A stretch of DNA of 64,000 bases from positions 3,027,443 to 3,091,442 of the forward strand of contig OZ243922.1 in the NCBI GenBank assembly GCA_965213905.1. The letters are read 5' to 3'. Origin of the DNA: SIRX01 sp965213905 (GTDB taxonomy: Bacteria; Actinomycetota; Rubrobacteria; Rubrobacterales; Rubrobacteraceae). Below are positions 18,064 through 24,856 of this stretch, in pieces. How positions within the stretch are numbered: position 1 is the stretch's first letter; each line of letters starts with the position of its first letter. The notes beneath the pieces are model-generated. The model worked only from the letters and a program-made list of their open reading frames with translations, was not told the DNA's origin and ran no database searches. Both the position numbers and the translations under genes were made by a program.

Positions 18064-18433
18064 GAATTCTCCTCCTTTTCTCTGTTTCTTCACCGCACCC
18101 GCGGGCGAACCCTTCGCGGGCGTACCTTCCTAGCCAGATTCCAAAAGTTCCACCTGAGTAGGCCACACCGCGGACTCCGCCTCGTCCCGGCAGGCGTTTA
18201 CCCGCTTGCGCGAATAGACGGAACGTTTTGTCAGACCATCTTGCAGTGTATGCACCTTTCCCCAAGGCTGGTGCCAAGTATAGCAAAAGGTGGCGGGTTA
18301 AGTGGATTCGGAAAGCCGCAGTCTGTCAGTTGGAGGCGTGGACGAAGCTGGTGGAAGAGTGGTGTTCCAGCAAGGAGCCCTACACAAAACTTTGCGTAGG
18401 GACGGGCGGCGCGTGCGAGATGCTCCTCAGGCC

Positions 18434-18549
18434 GTTTGACGACAGTTTGACGACAACCCGGGCCGAACGGGGGGACTCACCAGGACTCACGGGGACTCGA
18501 ATTGCCCTTATCCAAGGCGGAAATGATGTGCTGGGACTCACGGGGACAC
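18434..18549. repeat. Cluster of short direct repeats beside the tRNA-His fragment
   Basis: GTTTGACGACA occurs twice in perfect tandem (18434-18444, 18445-18455). GGACTCAC occurs three times (18473, 18483, 18534). The last two are part of a 16-bp repeat, GGACTCACGGGGAC(T/A)C, at 18483-18498 and 18534-18549 with one mismatch. The gap 18094-18617 has no convincing gene. The layout resembles arm-type integrase sites next to an attachment core; that is inference. Confidence 0.6.
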
Positions 18550-18559
18550 GGCTTGGGAT

Positions 18560-18605
18560 GGATTGTGGCTCCGGAGGTCGCGGGTTCGAGCCCCGTCGGT
18601 CACCC
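18560..18605 (+). pseudogene. 3' fragment of tRNA-His(GTG): likely attachment-site scar
   Basis: The sequence matches the second half of a tRNA from the anticodon loop on: loop TTGTGGC with anticodon GTG at 18565-18567, variable loop AGGTC, T arm GCGGG / TTCGAGC / CCCGT, acceptor strand CGGTCAC and the C73 discriminator typical of tRNA-His. The 5' half (D arm and acceptor 5' strand) is missing, so it cannot be a working tRNA. Tyrosine integrases commonly recombine in this part of tRNA genes. An intact copy would be expected to the left, beyond the window. Confidence 0.75.
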
Positions 18606-18617
18606 TTCCTAACAAAC

Positions 18618-18707
18618 TCACTCGCCGCCGGACATGCCGAAGATTATCAGGGCGAAGGGTATTACCGAGGCGATGATGAGGACTATGACTCCTATTGTTT
18701 CTGCCAT
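18618..18707 (-). CDS. 29-residue single-span membrane peptide
   Basis: A short gene with the start ATG at 18707 preceded by AAAGGAG at 6 nt. The product begins MAETIGVIV, has one continuous hydrophobic helix of about 18 residues, and ends FGMSGGE. The strong ribosome site, charge distribution (acidic ends, neutral helix) and lack of any competing frame support a real small membrane protein. It ends 13 bp from the tRNA-His fragment. Function unknown; such peptides often stabilise larger membrane complexes. Confidence 0.55.
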   Translation of the reverse strand: MAETIGVIVLIIASVIPFALIIFGMSGGE

Positions 18708-18800
18708 TTTTTGCTCCTTTGACTCGTCTGGGTTATTCAGTGTAAGGATACCTTAACCGGAGACCGTTATACTCCAGGTTCGTTAACGGAGGACCTGGAG

Positions 18801-19289
18801 TTGCTTTTGGTAAACGTGCTGTTCGTTTGTTTGGGTAATATATGCCGCTCCCCAATCGCCCAGGGAGTCTTCGAGGATCTACTGCGGCGCGGAGGACTGC
18901 AGGACGAAGTATTCGTGGATTCCGCCGGGACCGGGGCGTGGCACATCGGGGAGCCGCCGGACGTGCGGGGGCAGGAAAGCGCGGGCAAGCGTGGGTTGGA
19001 CTTGGGCGGACAAAAGGCGCGGCGGATGACCCTGGAAGACTGCCGGAGGTTTGATTACGTGATCGCTATGGACCGGGACAACTACGAGTCGGTGTTTCCG
19101 TTGTGCCGTCGATCCGAGACGGAGGTGCGGCTCTTTCTGGACTACGCGCCGGACGTGTCACAAGAAGAGGTTCCCGACCCGTACTTCGGCGGCCCCGACG
19201 GTTTCGAGCACGTTCTGGACCTTGTTGAGGAAGCCGCCCGGGGTCTGCTCGACGACGTTCGTGAGAAGCATCTGGGTGAGCATGTCTGA
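18801..19289 (+). CDS. Low-molecular-weight protein tyrosine phosphatase
   Basis: The phosphatase loop CLGNICRSP (C-x5-R-S) is near the N-terminus and the general acid lies in VPDPYFGG toward the C-terminus, exactly as in LMW-PTP/arsenate-reductase-type enzymes. It would dephosphorylate protein tyrosine or possibly arginine. The start is TTG at 18801 behind GGAGG; no ATG is available upstream of the loop. The gene overlaps the start of the following kinase-like gene by 8 bp, so the pair is coupled. A similar phosphatase-fructosamine-kinase pairing is known in protein deglycation. Confidence 0.92.
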   Translation: MLLVNVLFVCLGNICRSPIAQGVFEDLLRRGGLQDEVFVDSAGTGAWHIGEPPDVRGQESAGKRGLDLGGQKARRMTLEDCRRFDYVIAMDRDNYESVFPLCRRSETEVRLFLDYAPDVSQEEVPDPYFGGPDGFEHVLDLVEEAARGLLDDVREKHLGEHV

Positions 19290-20139
19290 GAAGATAATCG
19301 CCGACGGTGTAGAGGTTTCGTTGGGGGAACGGCTGCGTTCGGTCCGGCCGCTGGGTGGCGGGTGCATCGGCGAGGTGTATGGTGCAGAACTGTCGGATGG
19401 TACCAGGCTCGTGGCCAAGGTAGACCGGGAAGCCGAGGCCCACCTGGAGCGCGAGGCGTACATGCTCCGCTACCTGCGAGACAACAGCGACCTGCCGGTG
19501 CCGGAGGTCTATCACGGCTCCGAGACGCTGTTGCTAATGGAGTTCATAGAGGGGAGCAGCCGGTTTTCGGAGGGGGCCGAGCACCACGCCGCCGAGCTTC
19601 TCGCCGCGTTGCACGACGTCACGGCGGACGCCTACGGCCACGAACGCAATACCCTGATCGGGAGCCTGAATCAGCCGAATCCTTGGGAAGAAAGTTGGAT
19701 AGAGTTCTTCCGCGAGCATCGGCTACTGTACCTGGCAAACGTTGCCCACGAATCGGGACGCCTGCCGACAAAGGATCGCAAACGCCTAGACCGTTTGGCG
19801 GAGAAGCTGGGAGGTCTAATCGAGGAGCCAGACAAGCCGTCTTTGATCCACGGCGACGTGTGGAGCGCTAACGTGTTGGCTAAGGGCGATAGCATCACCG
19901 CCTTTCTGGACCCTGCCATATACCACGCCGACCGCGAAATGGAGTTGGCCTACATAAGCCTGTTCAACTCATTTGGAAGAGACTTCATGGATCGGTACCG
20001 GGAGATCGGGGGCATCCGGGAAGGCTTCGAAGAACGCAGCGCACTCTACAGCCTCTACCCACTACTGGTACACGTCTACTTCTTCGGCGGCGGCTACGTG
20101 GGCTCTGTTCAAAGAGTCCTCAGTAGGTTCGGTGTCTGA
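19282..20139 (+). CDS. Fructosamine kinase-like protein
   Basis: A 285-residue aminoglycoside-phosphotransferase-fold kinase. Visible parts are a glycine-rich loop (GGGCIGEVYGAEL), the lysine in LVAKVDREA, the catalytic loop IHGDVWSANVL (about residue 188) and the metal-binding FLDPAIYHADRE. The WSANVL and DPAIYHADREME signatures are those of fructosamine/ketosamine-3-kinases, which phosphorylate glycated lysines so that they decompose. It begins inside the 3' end of the LMW phosphatase gene (8-bp overlap), which strongly suggests a joint protein-repair task. Confidence 0.88.
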   Translation: MSEKIIADGVEVSLGERLRSVRPLGGGCIGEVYGAELSDGTRLVAKVDREAEAHLEREAYMLRYLRDNSDLPVPEVYHGSETLLLMEFIEGSSRFSEGAEHHAAELLAALHDVTADAYGHERNTLIGSLNQPNPWEESWIEFFREHRLLYLANVAHESGRLPTKDRKRLDRLAEKLGGLIEEPDKPSLIHGDVWSANVLAKGDSITAFLDPAIYHADREMELAYISLFNSFGRDFMDRYREIGGIREGFEERSALYSLYPLLVHVYFFGGGYVGSVQRVLSRFGV

Positions 20140-20169
20140 TAGGCCTCAGGCGCCGGCAAACTAAGGAAG

Positions 20170-20192
20170 CTGACGCCTGATACCTGAAGCCT
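20170..20192. repeat. CCTGANN-type intergenic repeat, copy A
   Basis: CTGACG-CCTGATA-CCTGAAG-CC, three steps of a degenerate 7-bp unit. It lies just after the stop of the minus-strand dehydrogenase gene (20195) and also downstream of the kinase-like gene. Similar copies lie at 30.1, 30.2, 36.3, 37.6, 40.1 and 40.5 kb, always at gene 3' ends. Confidence 0.6.
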
Positions 20193-20194
20193 TT

Positions 20195-21268
20195 CTAAGC
20201 CAGCGCGCTCCACACTTCGAGCTTGTTTTTGATGTGGCGGATGATCTCGTTGGTAAACTCTGTGGTGCCCGCCGAGCCGCCCATGTCGGCCGTCCGGGTG
20301 CCGTCGAGGATGGTTTCGAAAGTTGCTTCGTAGATGGCGCGAGAGACCTGACGGGCCTGGTCGTTTTCCACAAAACCCAGAAGTCCGGCGCCGGCCAGGA
20401 TCATCGCCATCGGGTTGGCGACGTCTTTACCTTCGAGCGAGGGGGCCGTGCCGTGTGGGGCCTCGGACATGACGACCTCCGGGTTCTCGTCTTCGTCGAG
20501 GGCGATGAGCAGCGACTCGGCGCCGGCTATGGAGCCGAACATCTGCATCACCATGTCCGAGAGACAATCGCCGTCGCGGTTTAGGCTCGGGATGACGAGC
20601 GGTTCCCCAGAGGTTGATAGGAGTAGGGCGTAGGTGGCGTCTATTAGCTGGGGTTCGTAGTTGATGTCGCCGTTGTTTTCGGCGGCGCGGTCCATCTCTT
20701 CTTTGAGCATTCCCTCGTAGACGGGGGAGACGGTCCACTTTGGGCCGCCGAAGACTTTGGCCCGCATTTTGCGGGCGTGGATAAACGCGAACTCGGCAAC
20801 ACCCCGGCAGGTGCGGCGGCTGATCTGCTCCGTCCGGTAAGCAACCTCGTCGAGACCTTCGCCTTCCCGGCGCTCTTCCGCCCCGTAGGCGTCGTCCACG
20901 GCCATGCGTACGACGGAAATGGGGGAGTAGATACCCGGCAACGGGTTCACTCCTGGAATGCGACGACCGGTCCTGACGATGACGGTGCCGTTGATTTCTT
21001 TGCGCAAAATGGCGTTCGGGGAACCCAAACCACCTTTCTCCGGCGTGATGGTCGCCGCCTTTAATCCGAGCCCGTGCTCCCGCATCGCCCCAGCCGCTTC
21101 GTGAACGACGCCGTTCTCCGTTTCCTGCCGGTTTTCTAACGAGAGGTCGTAATGCTCGAACTCCAGGTCTAGCTGGGTAAGAGAAGGGTCCAGGACCCTA
21201 AGCCCTTCCTCCAGTAGTTCCTGGCCGGTCTGGTCGCCCCCCATAACTACGATGGTCTTTTTGTCCAC
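20195..21268 (-). CDS. Isocitrate/isopropylmalate dehydrogenase family protein
   Basis: A 357-residue beta-decarboxylating dehydrogenase. Family landmarks are GGDQTG at the N-terminus, SPNAILRKEI, RTGRRIPGVNPLPG, the NRDGDCLSDM metal/cofactor region and SEAPHGTAPSLEGK. The HGTAP-containing block binds the adenine cofactor. Substrate could be isocitrate, 3-isopropylmalate, homoisocitrate or tartrate; sequence alone does not settle it. Because LysR, malate synthase and isocitrate lyase lie just downstream on the map, an isocitrate dehydrogenase role at the TCA/glyoxylate branch point is attractive but inferred. The ATG has only a modest ribosome site. Confidence 0.85.
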   Translation of the reverse strand: MDKKTIVVMGGDQTGQELLEEGLRVLDPSLTQLDLEFEHYDLSLENRQETENGVVHEAAGAMREHGLGLKAATITPEKGGLGSPNAILRKEINGTVIVRTGRRIPGVNPLPGIYSPISVVRMAVDDAYGAEERREGEGLDEVAYRTEQISRRTCRGVAEFAFIHARKMRAKVFGGPKWTVSPVYEGMLKEEMDRAAENNGDINYEPQLIDATYALLLSTSGEPLVIPSLNRDGDCLSDMVMQMFGSIAGAESLLIALDEDENPEVVMSEAPHGTAPSLEGKDVANPMAMILAGAGLLGFVENDQARQVSRAIYEATFETILDGTRTADMGGSAGTTEFTNEIIRHIKNKLEVWSALA

Positions 21269-21515
21269 GGATCACACCTCTAATTTCTATTTGACGGTTC
21301 AGCGAAAGTATACGATGGTTGTCCTAGTGTTCTTGGTGATCCCTTATCATCTCCACTAACAGCTTTTCCGTGTTCGTTCGTGTTCGCGCGATCCGGCCGC
21401 TCCGGTAGTGAACTCTTGTCGCGCCCGTCTTCCGCAACCCGGAAGAGCCTGGTGGTCCCGGTCTCTATGTCCTTTGTCGTCAACGGGGTTTGGAGCGGAT
21501 GGGGGAGCGTACGTG

Positions 21516-21549
21516 CCGGGCGCGACGGACTACCCGGGCGCGACGGACT
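21516..21549. repeat. 16-bp tandem direct repeat
   Basis: CCGGGCGCGACGGACT occurs at 21516-21531 and again, identically, at 21534-21549. It covers the end of the small frame at 21530-21634. The rest of the gap 21269-21529 shows no convincing gene; a TTG-initiated minus-strand frame at 21280-21483 is weak. Confidence 0.6.
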
Positions 21550-21634
21550 CCCGATATCCGAGGAAGATCATGTCGTCCAGAACTGGGACCTCGTCGCCGT
21601 CGAAGATTGCCCGTATCTCTTTGTCCAACTGCAT
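21530..21634 (-). CDS. 34-residue peptide coupled to the LysR gene
   Basis: Its ATG (21634) overlaps the stop codon of the LysR regulator in the arrangement TGATG, which favours re-initiation by the same ribosome. The product begins MQLDKEIRAIFDGDEVPVLD and ends YRESVAPG: acidic, soluble and with natural-looking composition. Its last codons fall in a 16-bp tandem repeat, and the stop codon arises in the spacer between the copies, so a longer protein may have been truncated. No function can be given. Confidence 0.35.
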   Translation of the reverse strand: MQLDKEIRAIFDGDEVPVLDDMIFLGYRESVAPG

Positions 21635-22593
21635 CACATGAACAAGTCTATCAACTGCAAGTTCTCGAATTCTGCGGCGAGGGTGGGGGAGAGTTGCTCT
21701 CTGTCCTGGGTCTCACCGAGCGTGCCGGCTATCTCCAGAAACGCCGCAACGGGGCCGGTTTCTGGCACGTCGCGGCGCTTGAGCGCCGCCATCGCGCGGC
21801 TCATCTCCGGCGCGTCCTCGACGGCGACGAGCACCAGGTTACCGGCCGCTACGCTCCGGACCACCGCCGTGCGGGGCAGAAACGCCACCCCGAGCCGGTG
21901 CTCTACCATCCTCTTGGCGGCCTCGATGTTGTCCACCTCCATCGTCTTTAGCTCCCGGATGCTCGCCTCGCGGAACATGGAGTGCGTCTGCTCATAATAG
22001 CTGGAGTCGTGGTCGAAAAAGATGAGCTGTTCCTCGCCAACTTCCGCGATGTTGGCCGAGCCTCCCCCGGTGAAACGGTGGTCCGGGTCTACGACCAGCA
22101 CCAACTCGTCCTCGTACAACGTGAGGCTTTCTATCTCCGGGTGCTTCATGGAGCGGGTTAGGCCGAGCTGAACTTCCTCGCGCAAGGTCATCTCTAAAAT
22201 CGCCTCCGAATGTCCCGTCCGAACCGAGATCGAGACTCGCGGATAAGCCGCCGTAAAACGCTCTAGTAAACCCGGTAACGCGTAAGTCCCAACGCCCGGG
22301 GACGCCCCGAGTACCAGTTGCCCTCCCGAAGCGTCTTGTAGTTCCGCCACTTGGCGCTTGCCTTCTTCGAAGCTGCCGATAGCACGCTCCGCGTACGGCA
22401 TAAACTCCCTGCCGGCCTCCGTCAGCCGCATACCCCGGCTGGTCCTTACGAAGAGCTGATCCCCAACCTCCTCCTCCAACCCCTTCAACCGGGCCGTAAG
22501 AGTCGGCTGCGTCAGAAACATTTCCTCCGCGGCCCGACTCAAGTTGCCCAACCGGGCCACCGCCAGAAAACACTCCATTTGCCTGAATAACAT
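21634..22593 (-). CDS. LysR-family transcriptional regulator
   Basis: A 319-residue regulator with an N-terminal winged helix-turn-helix (MECFLAVARLGNLSRAAE then TQPTLTARLKGLEEEVG) and a LysR substrate-binding domain. The start at 22593 (MLFRQMECF) follows GGGAGTTTAGG; an upstream in-frame start at 22635 lacks a site. It is transcribed divergently from a small gene and malate synthase (22713 onward), the usual LysR layout. Control of the glyoxylate genes is therefore a reasonable inference. It likely also represses its own promoter in the 120-bp divergent gap. A 34-residue frame overlaps its stop. Confidence 0.9.
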   Translation of the reverse strand: MLFRQMECFLAVARLGNLSRAAEEMFLTQPTLTARLKGLEEEVGDQLFVRTSRGMRLTEAGREFMPYAERAIGSFEEGKRQVAELQDASGGQLVLGASPGVGTYALPGLLERFTAAYPRVSISVRTGHSEAILEMTLREEVQLGLTRSMKHPEIESLTLYEDELVLVVDPDHRFTGGGSANIAEVGEEQLIFFDHDSSYYEQTHSMFREASIRELKTMEVDNIEAAKRMVEHRLGVAFLPRTAVVRSVAAGNLVLVAVEDAPEMSRAMAALKRRDVPETGPVAAFLEIAGTLGETQDREQLSPTLAAEFENLQLIDLFM

Positions 22594-22712
22594 CCTAAAC
22601 TCCCGATATAAATTTATTCTATGAAGATAATTCAAGCAAACGATTGGACTAATAACAAGTAGGTGGCTAAGCTACGCGCATGTTGAATGGAGGCTCGAAA
22701 GAGAGGTCAGAT

Positions 22713-22916
22713 ATGATCCCGGTACAGTACAGAGACCCGGAGACTGAGGAGATCCTGGATCGGCGTTACGAGGAAGAGACGCCGGCTATAGGGAGCAGTG
22801 TGAAGATCGGCTTCACGGAGCATCAGGTGTTGTTCCGGTGGCAGTGCGTTCCAACCTCGTGCATCGTGTACGTGAGGCGGGCTCCGCAGGAGTCACGCGC
22901 CGCGTCTGCCGCCTAA
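22713..22916 (+). CDS. Small hypothetical protein upstream of malate synthase
   Basis: A 67-residue soluble protein, start ATG 22713 in MIPVQYRDPETEEILDRRY, with a weak GAGAGG ribosome site. A beta-rich middle (VKIGFTEHQVLFRWQ) contains two cysteines in QCVPTSCIVY, possibly metal- or redox-active. It lies between the divergent LysR gene and malate synthase and probably shares the malate synthase transcript. No family recognised. Confidence 0.5.
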   Translation: MIPVQYRDPETEEILDRRYEEETPAIGSSVKIGFTEHQVLFRWQCVPTSCIVYVRRAPQESRAASAA

Positions 22917-23010
22917 AAACTTCTTCGACGGCTCCGAGCGGGGTGCCCGGCGGCTTGCTAAAGTAGCCCATTAGGGCAAGCAACCGGGATAGATAGGAGC
23001 CTAAACAGTT

Positions 23011-24618
23011 ATGGATACAAAAAAGCAGTTCGGTGAAGGGGTCGAAGTTTCGGCCCCCACTTCGGGTGAGTTCGAGGAGATCCTCACGCCCGAGGCGGTC
23101 GCTTTCGTGGCGAAGCTCAGCCGGGAATACGGTGGGAGGGTGGCCGAGCTTCTGCAGGCTCGACAGGAGCGGCAAGAGCGCATAAATCAAGGCGAGATGC
23201 CGGACTTTCTGGAAGAGACGAAGGAGATCCGGGAGGGCGACTGGAAGATCGCCCCGATCCCCGACGACCTGCAAGACCGCCGGGTGGAGATGACCGGACC
23301 GCCGGATCGCAAAATGACAATAAACGCGATGAACTCGGGTTCCAGTTGTTGGATGACGGACTTCGAGGACGCCAACTGTCCGACCTGGCACAACATGCTC
23401 GAAAGCCAGAAGAACCTCCGCGACGCCATAAACCGCGACATCGCCTTCGACGACCCGGACTCGGGCAAGCACTACGAGCTGAACGACGATGAAGACCTGG
23501 CGGTGCTGCTCGCCCGGCCACGCGGCTGGCACCTCTACGAAAAACATATGATCGTGGACGGCGAACAGGTCCCGGGCGGCATCTTCGACTTTGGACTGTA
23601 CTTTTTCCACAACGCGCAGCAGCTTCTGGATAACGGCTCCGGGCCGTACTTCTACCTGCCGAAGATGGAGAGCCATCTGGAGGCGCGGCTGTGGAACGAC
23701 ATCTTCGTAATGGCCCAGGATGAGCTGGGGATACCGCAGGGTACGATCAAGGCTACGGTGCTCATAGAGACTATTCTGGCGACGTTCGAGATGCACGAGA
23801 TCCTTTACGAGCTTCGCGAGCACTCCGCGGGCCTGAACTGTGGCCGGTGGGACTACATCTTCTCCTACATAAAGAGGTTCCGCGAGCACGACATGCTCCT
23901 TCCGGACCGCAACCAGGTGACGATGACCGTCCCGTTCATGCGGGCGTACTCGCTCCTAACCATCAAGACCTGCCACGAGCGGGGCGCGCACGCGATGGGG
24001 GGCATGGCGGCCCAGATACCGCGCAGCGACGATCCGGAGTGGACTGAGTTCGCCAACAACAAGGTGAGCGAGGACAAGACGCGCGAAGCTCAGGATGGTC
24101 ACGACGGCACCTGGGTGGCGCATCCGGGCATGGTCGGGCTCGCGAAAGAGGCTTTCGACGAGCACATGCCGCAGCCTAACCAGCTAGACAAGATCCCCGA
24201 CGTGAACCCAACGGCTGCGGACCTTCTGGAGGTCCCGGGGGGCACCCTTACGATGGACGGCTTCCGCAACAACATCAGCGTCGGCATCCAGTACATCGCG
24301 GCCTGGCTCGCGGGTAGGGGTGCTGTGCCGGTCTTCAACCTTATGGAGGATGCGGCGACGGCGGAGATCAGTCGTGCGCAGGTGTGGCAGTGGATCCACC
24401 ACCCAAAGGGCATCCTCGAAGACGGCACCGAGGTCAACGAGGAACTCTTCCACAAAGTCATGGAAGAGGAGATGGAGAAAATAAAGAACGACATCGTCGG
24501 CCCCGAACGCTGGGAACAGGACGAGTTCGAGGAAGCCGCAAAACTCTTCGAGCGCATCTCCACCCAGGACGAGTTCGTCGAGTTCCTGACCCTCCCCGGC
24601 TACGAGTACTTCGACTAG
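23011..24618 (+). CDS. aceB: Malate synthase A
   Basis: It condenses glyoxylate and acetyl-CoA to malate, the second step of the glyoxylate shunt, and allows growth on acetate or fatty acids. The 535-residue length fits malate synthase A. Conserved blocks are MTDFEDANCPTW, RPRGWHLYEKH, the ATVLIETILATFEMHEILYE active-site segment, GLNCGRWDYIFSYIK and VAHPGMV, followed by the C-terminal helical region with NLMEDAATAEISRAQ. It is followed after 238 bp by isocitrate lyase, in the same direction. Malonyl/fatty acid catabolism genes from 30 kb on would supply acetyl-CoA. Assignment is secure. Confidence 0.96.
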   Translation: MDTKKQFGEGVEVSAPTSGEFEEILTPEAVAFVAKLSREYGGRVAELLQARQERQERINQGEMPDFLEETKEIREGDWKIAPIPDDLQDRRVEMTGPPDRKMTINAMNSGSSCWMTDFEDANCPTWHNMLESQKNLRDAINRDIAFDDPDSGKHYELNDDEDLAVLLARPRGWHLYEKHMIVDGEQVPGGIFDFGLYFFHNAQQLLDNGSGPYFYLPKMESHLEARLWNDIFVMAQDELGIPQGTIKATVLIETILATFEMHEILYELREHSAGLNCGRWDYIFSYIKRFREHDMLLPDRNQVTMTVPFMRAYSLLTIKTCHERGAHAMGGMAAQIPRSDDPEWTEFANNKVSEDKTREAQDGHDGTWVAHPGMVGLAKEAFDEHMPQPNQLDKIPDVNPTAADLLEVPGGTLTMDGFRNNISVGIQYIAAWLAGRGAVPVFNLMEDAATAEISRAQVWQWIHHPKGILEDGTEVNEELFHKVMEEEMEKIKNDIVGPERWEQDEFEEAAKLFERISTQDEFVEFLTLPGYEYFD

Positions 24619-24648
24619 GAGCCTCGGATCCTCACCCTCCCGACATCC

Positions 24649-24692
24649 GGCACCGGCGGCGCGGCATTTATAGACCGCAAACCGCCGGTGCC
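24649..24692. other. Long GC-rich inverted repeat between aceB and aceA
   Basis: GGCACCGGCGG (24649-24659) pairs perfectly with CCGCCGGTGCC (24682-24692). A further inner stem, GCGG (24661-24664) with CCGC (24675-24678), encloses an AT-rich loop. There is no T run on either side, so it is not a standard intrinsic terminator. It could be a processing or attenuation structure between the two glyoxylate genes. Confidence 0.55.
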
Positions 24693-24728
24693 GCCCGTCG
24701 GCTTCCGAGTACCCAGGCCCGACACCTC

Positions 24729-24758
24729 TTGACAAGCCATTACGGAAATACCATAATG
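24729..24758 (+). promoter_or_regulatory. aceA promoter with overlapping operator-like inverted repeat
   Basis: TTGACA (24729-24734), a 17-nt spacer and CATAAT (24752-24757) form a near-consensus sigma-70-type promoter. The spacer and -10 contain CATTACGG-AAATA-CCATAATG (24738-24758), an inverted repeat with one mismatch, placed where a bound repressor would block polymerase. Transcription would start near 24765, about 90 nt before isocitrate lyase. Confidence 0.65.
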
Positions 24759-24856
24759 TGCTTTTAACATATAAGTTGCAAACGCACTTAGAAGAGGTGA
24801 GATAGGGGCAAGACAAGTTTTCGGTAAGCAATTCTTTACTAGAAGAGGAGTAAGTG

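Noticed and set aside
18540..18605. Functional tRNA-His gene
   Set aside because: No D arm or 5' acceptor strand can be drawn upstream; only the 3' half is present.
21280..21483. 67-residue TTG-initiated minus-strand frame
   Set aside because: Polar, low-complexity composition with no ribosome site and no family resemblance.
24770..24790. RamB binding site upstream of isocitrate lyase
   Set aside because: The match to the corynebacterial consensus lacks a base and could be chance; reported only as a loose resemblance.
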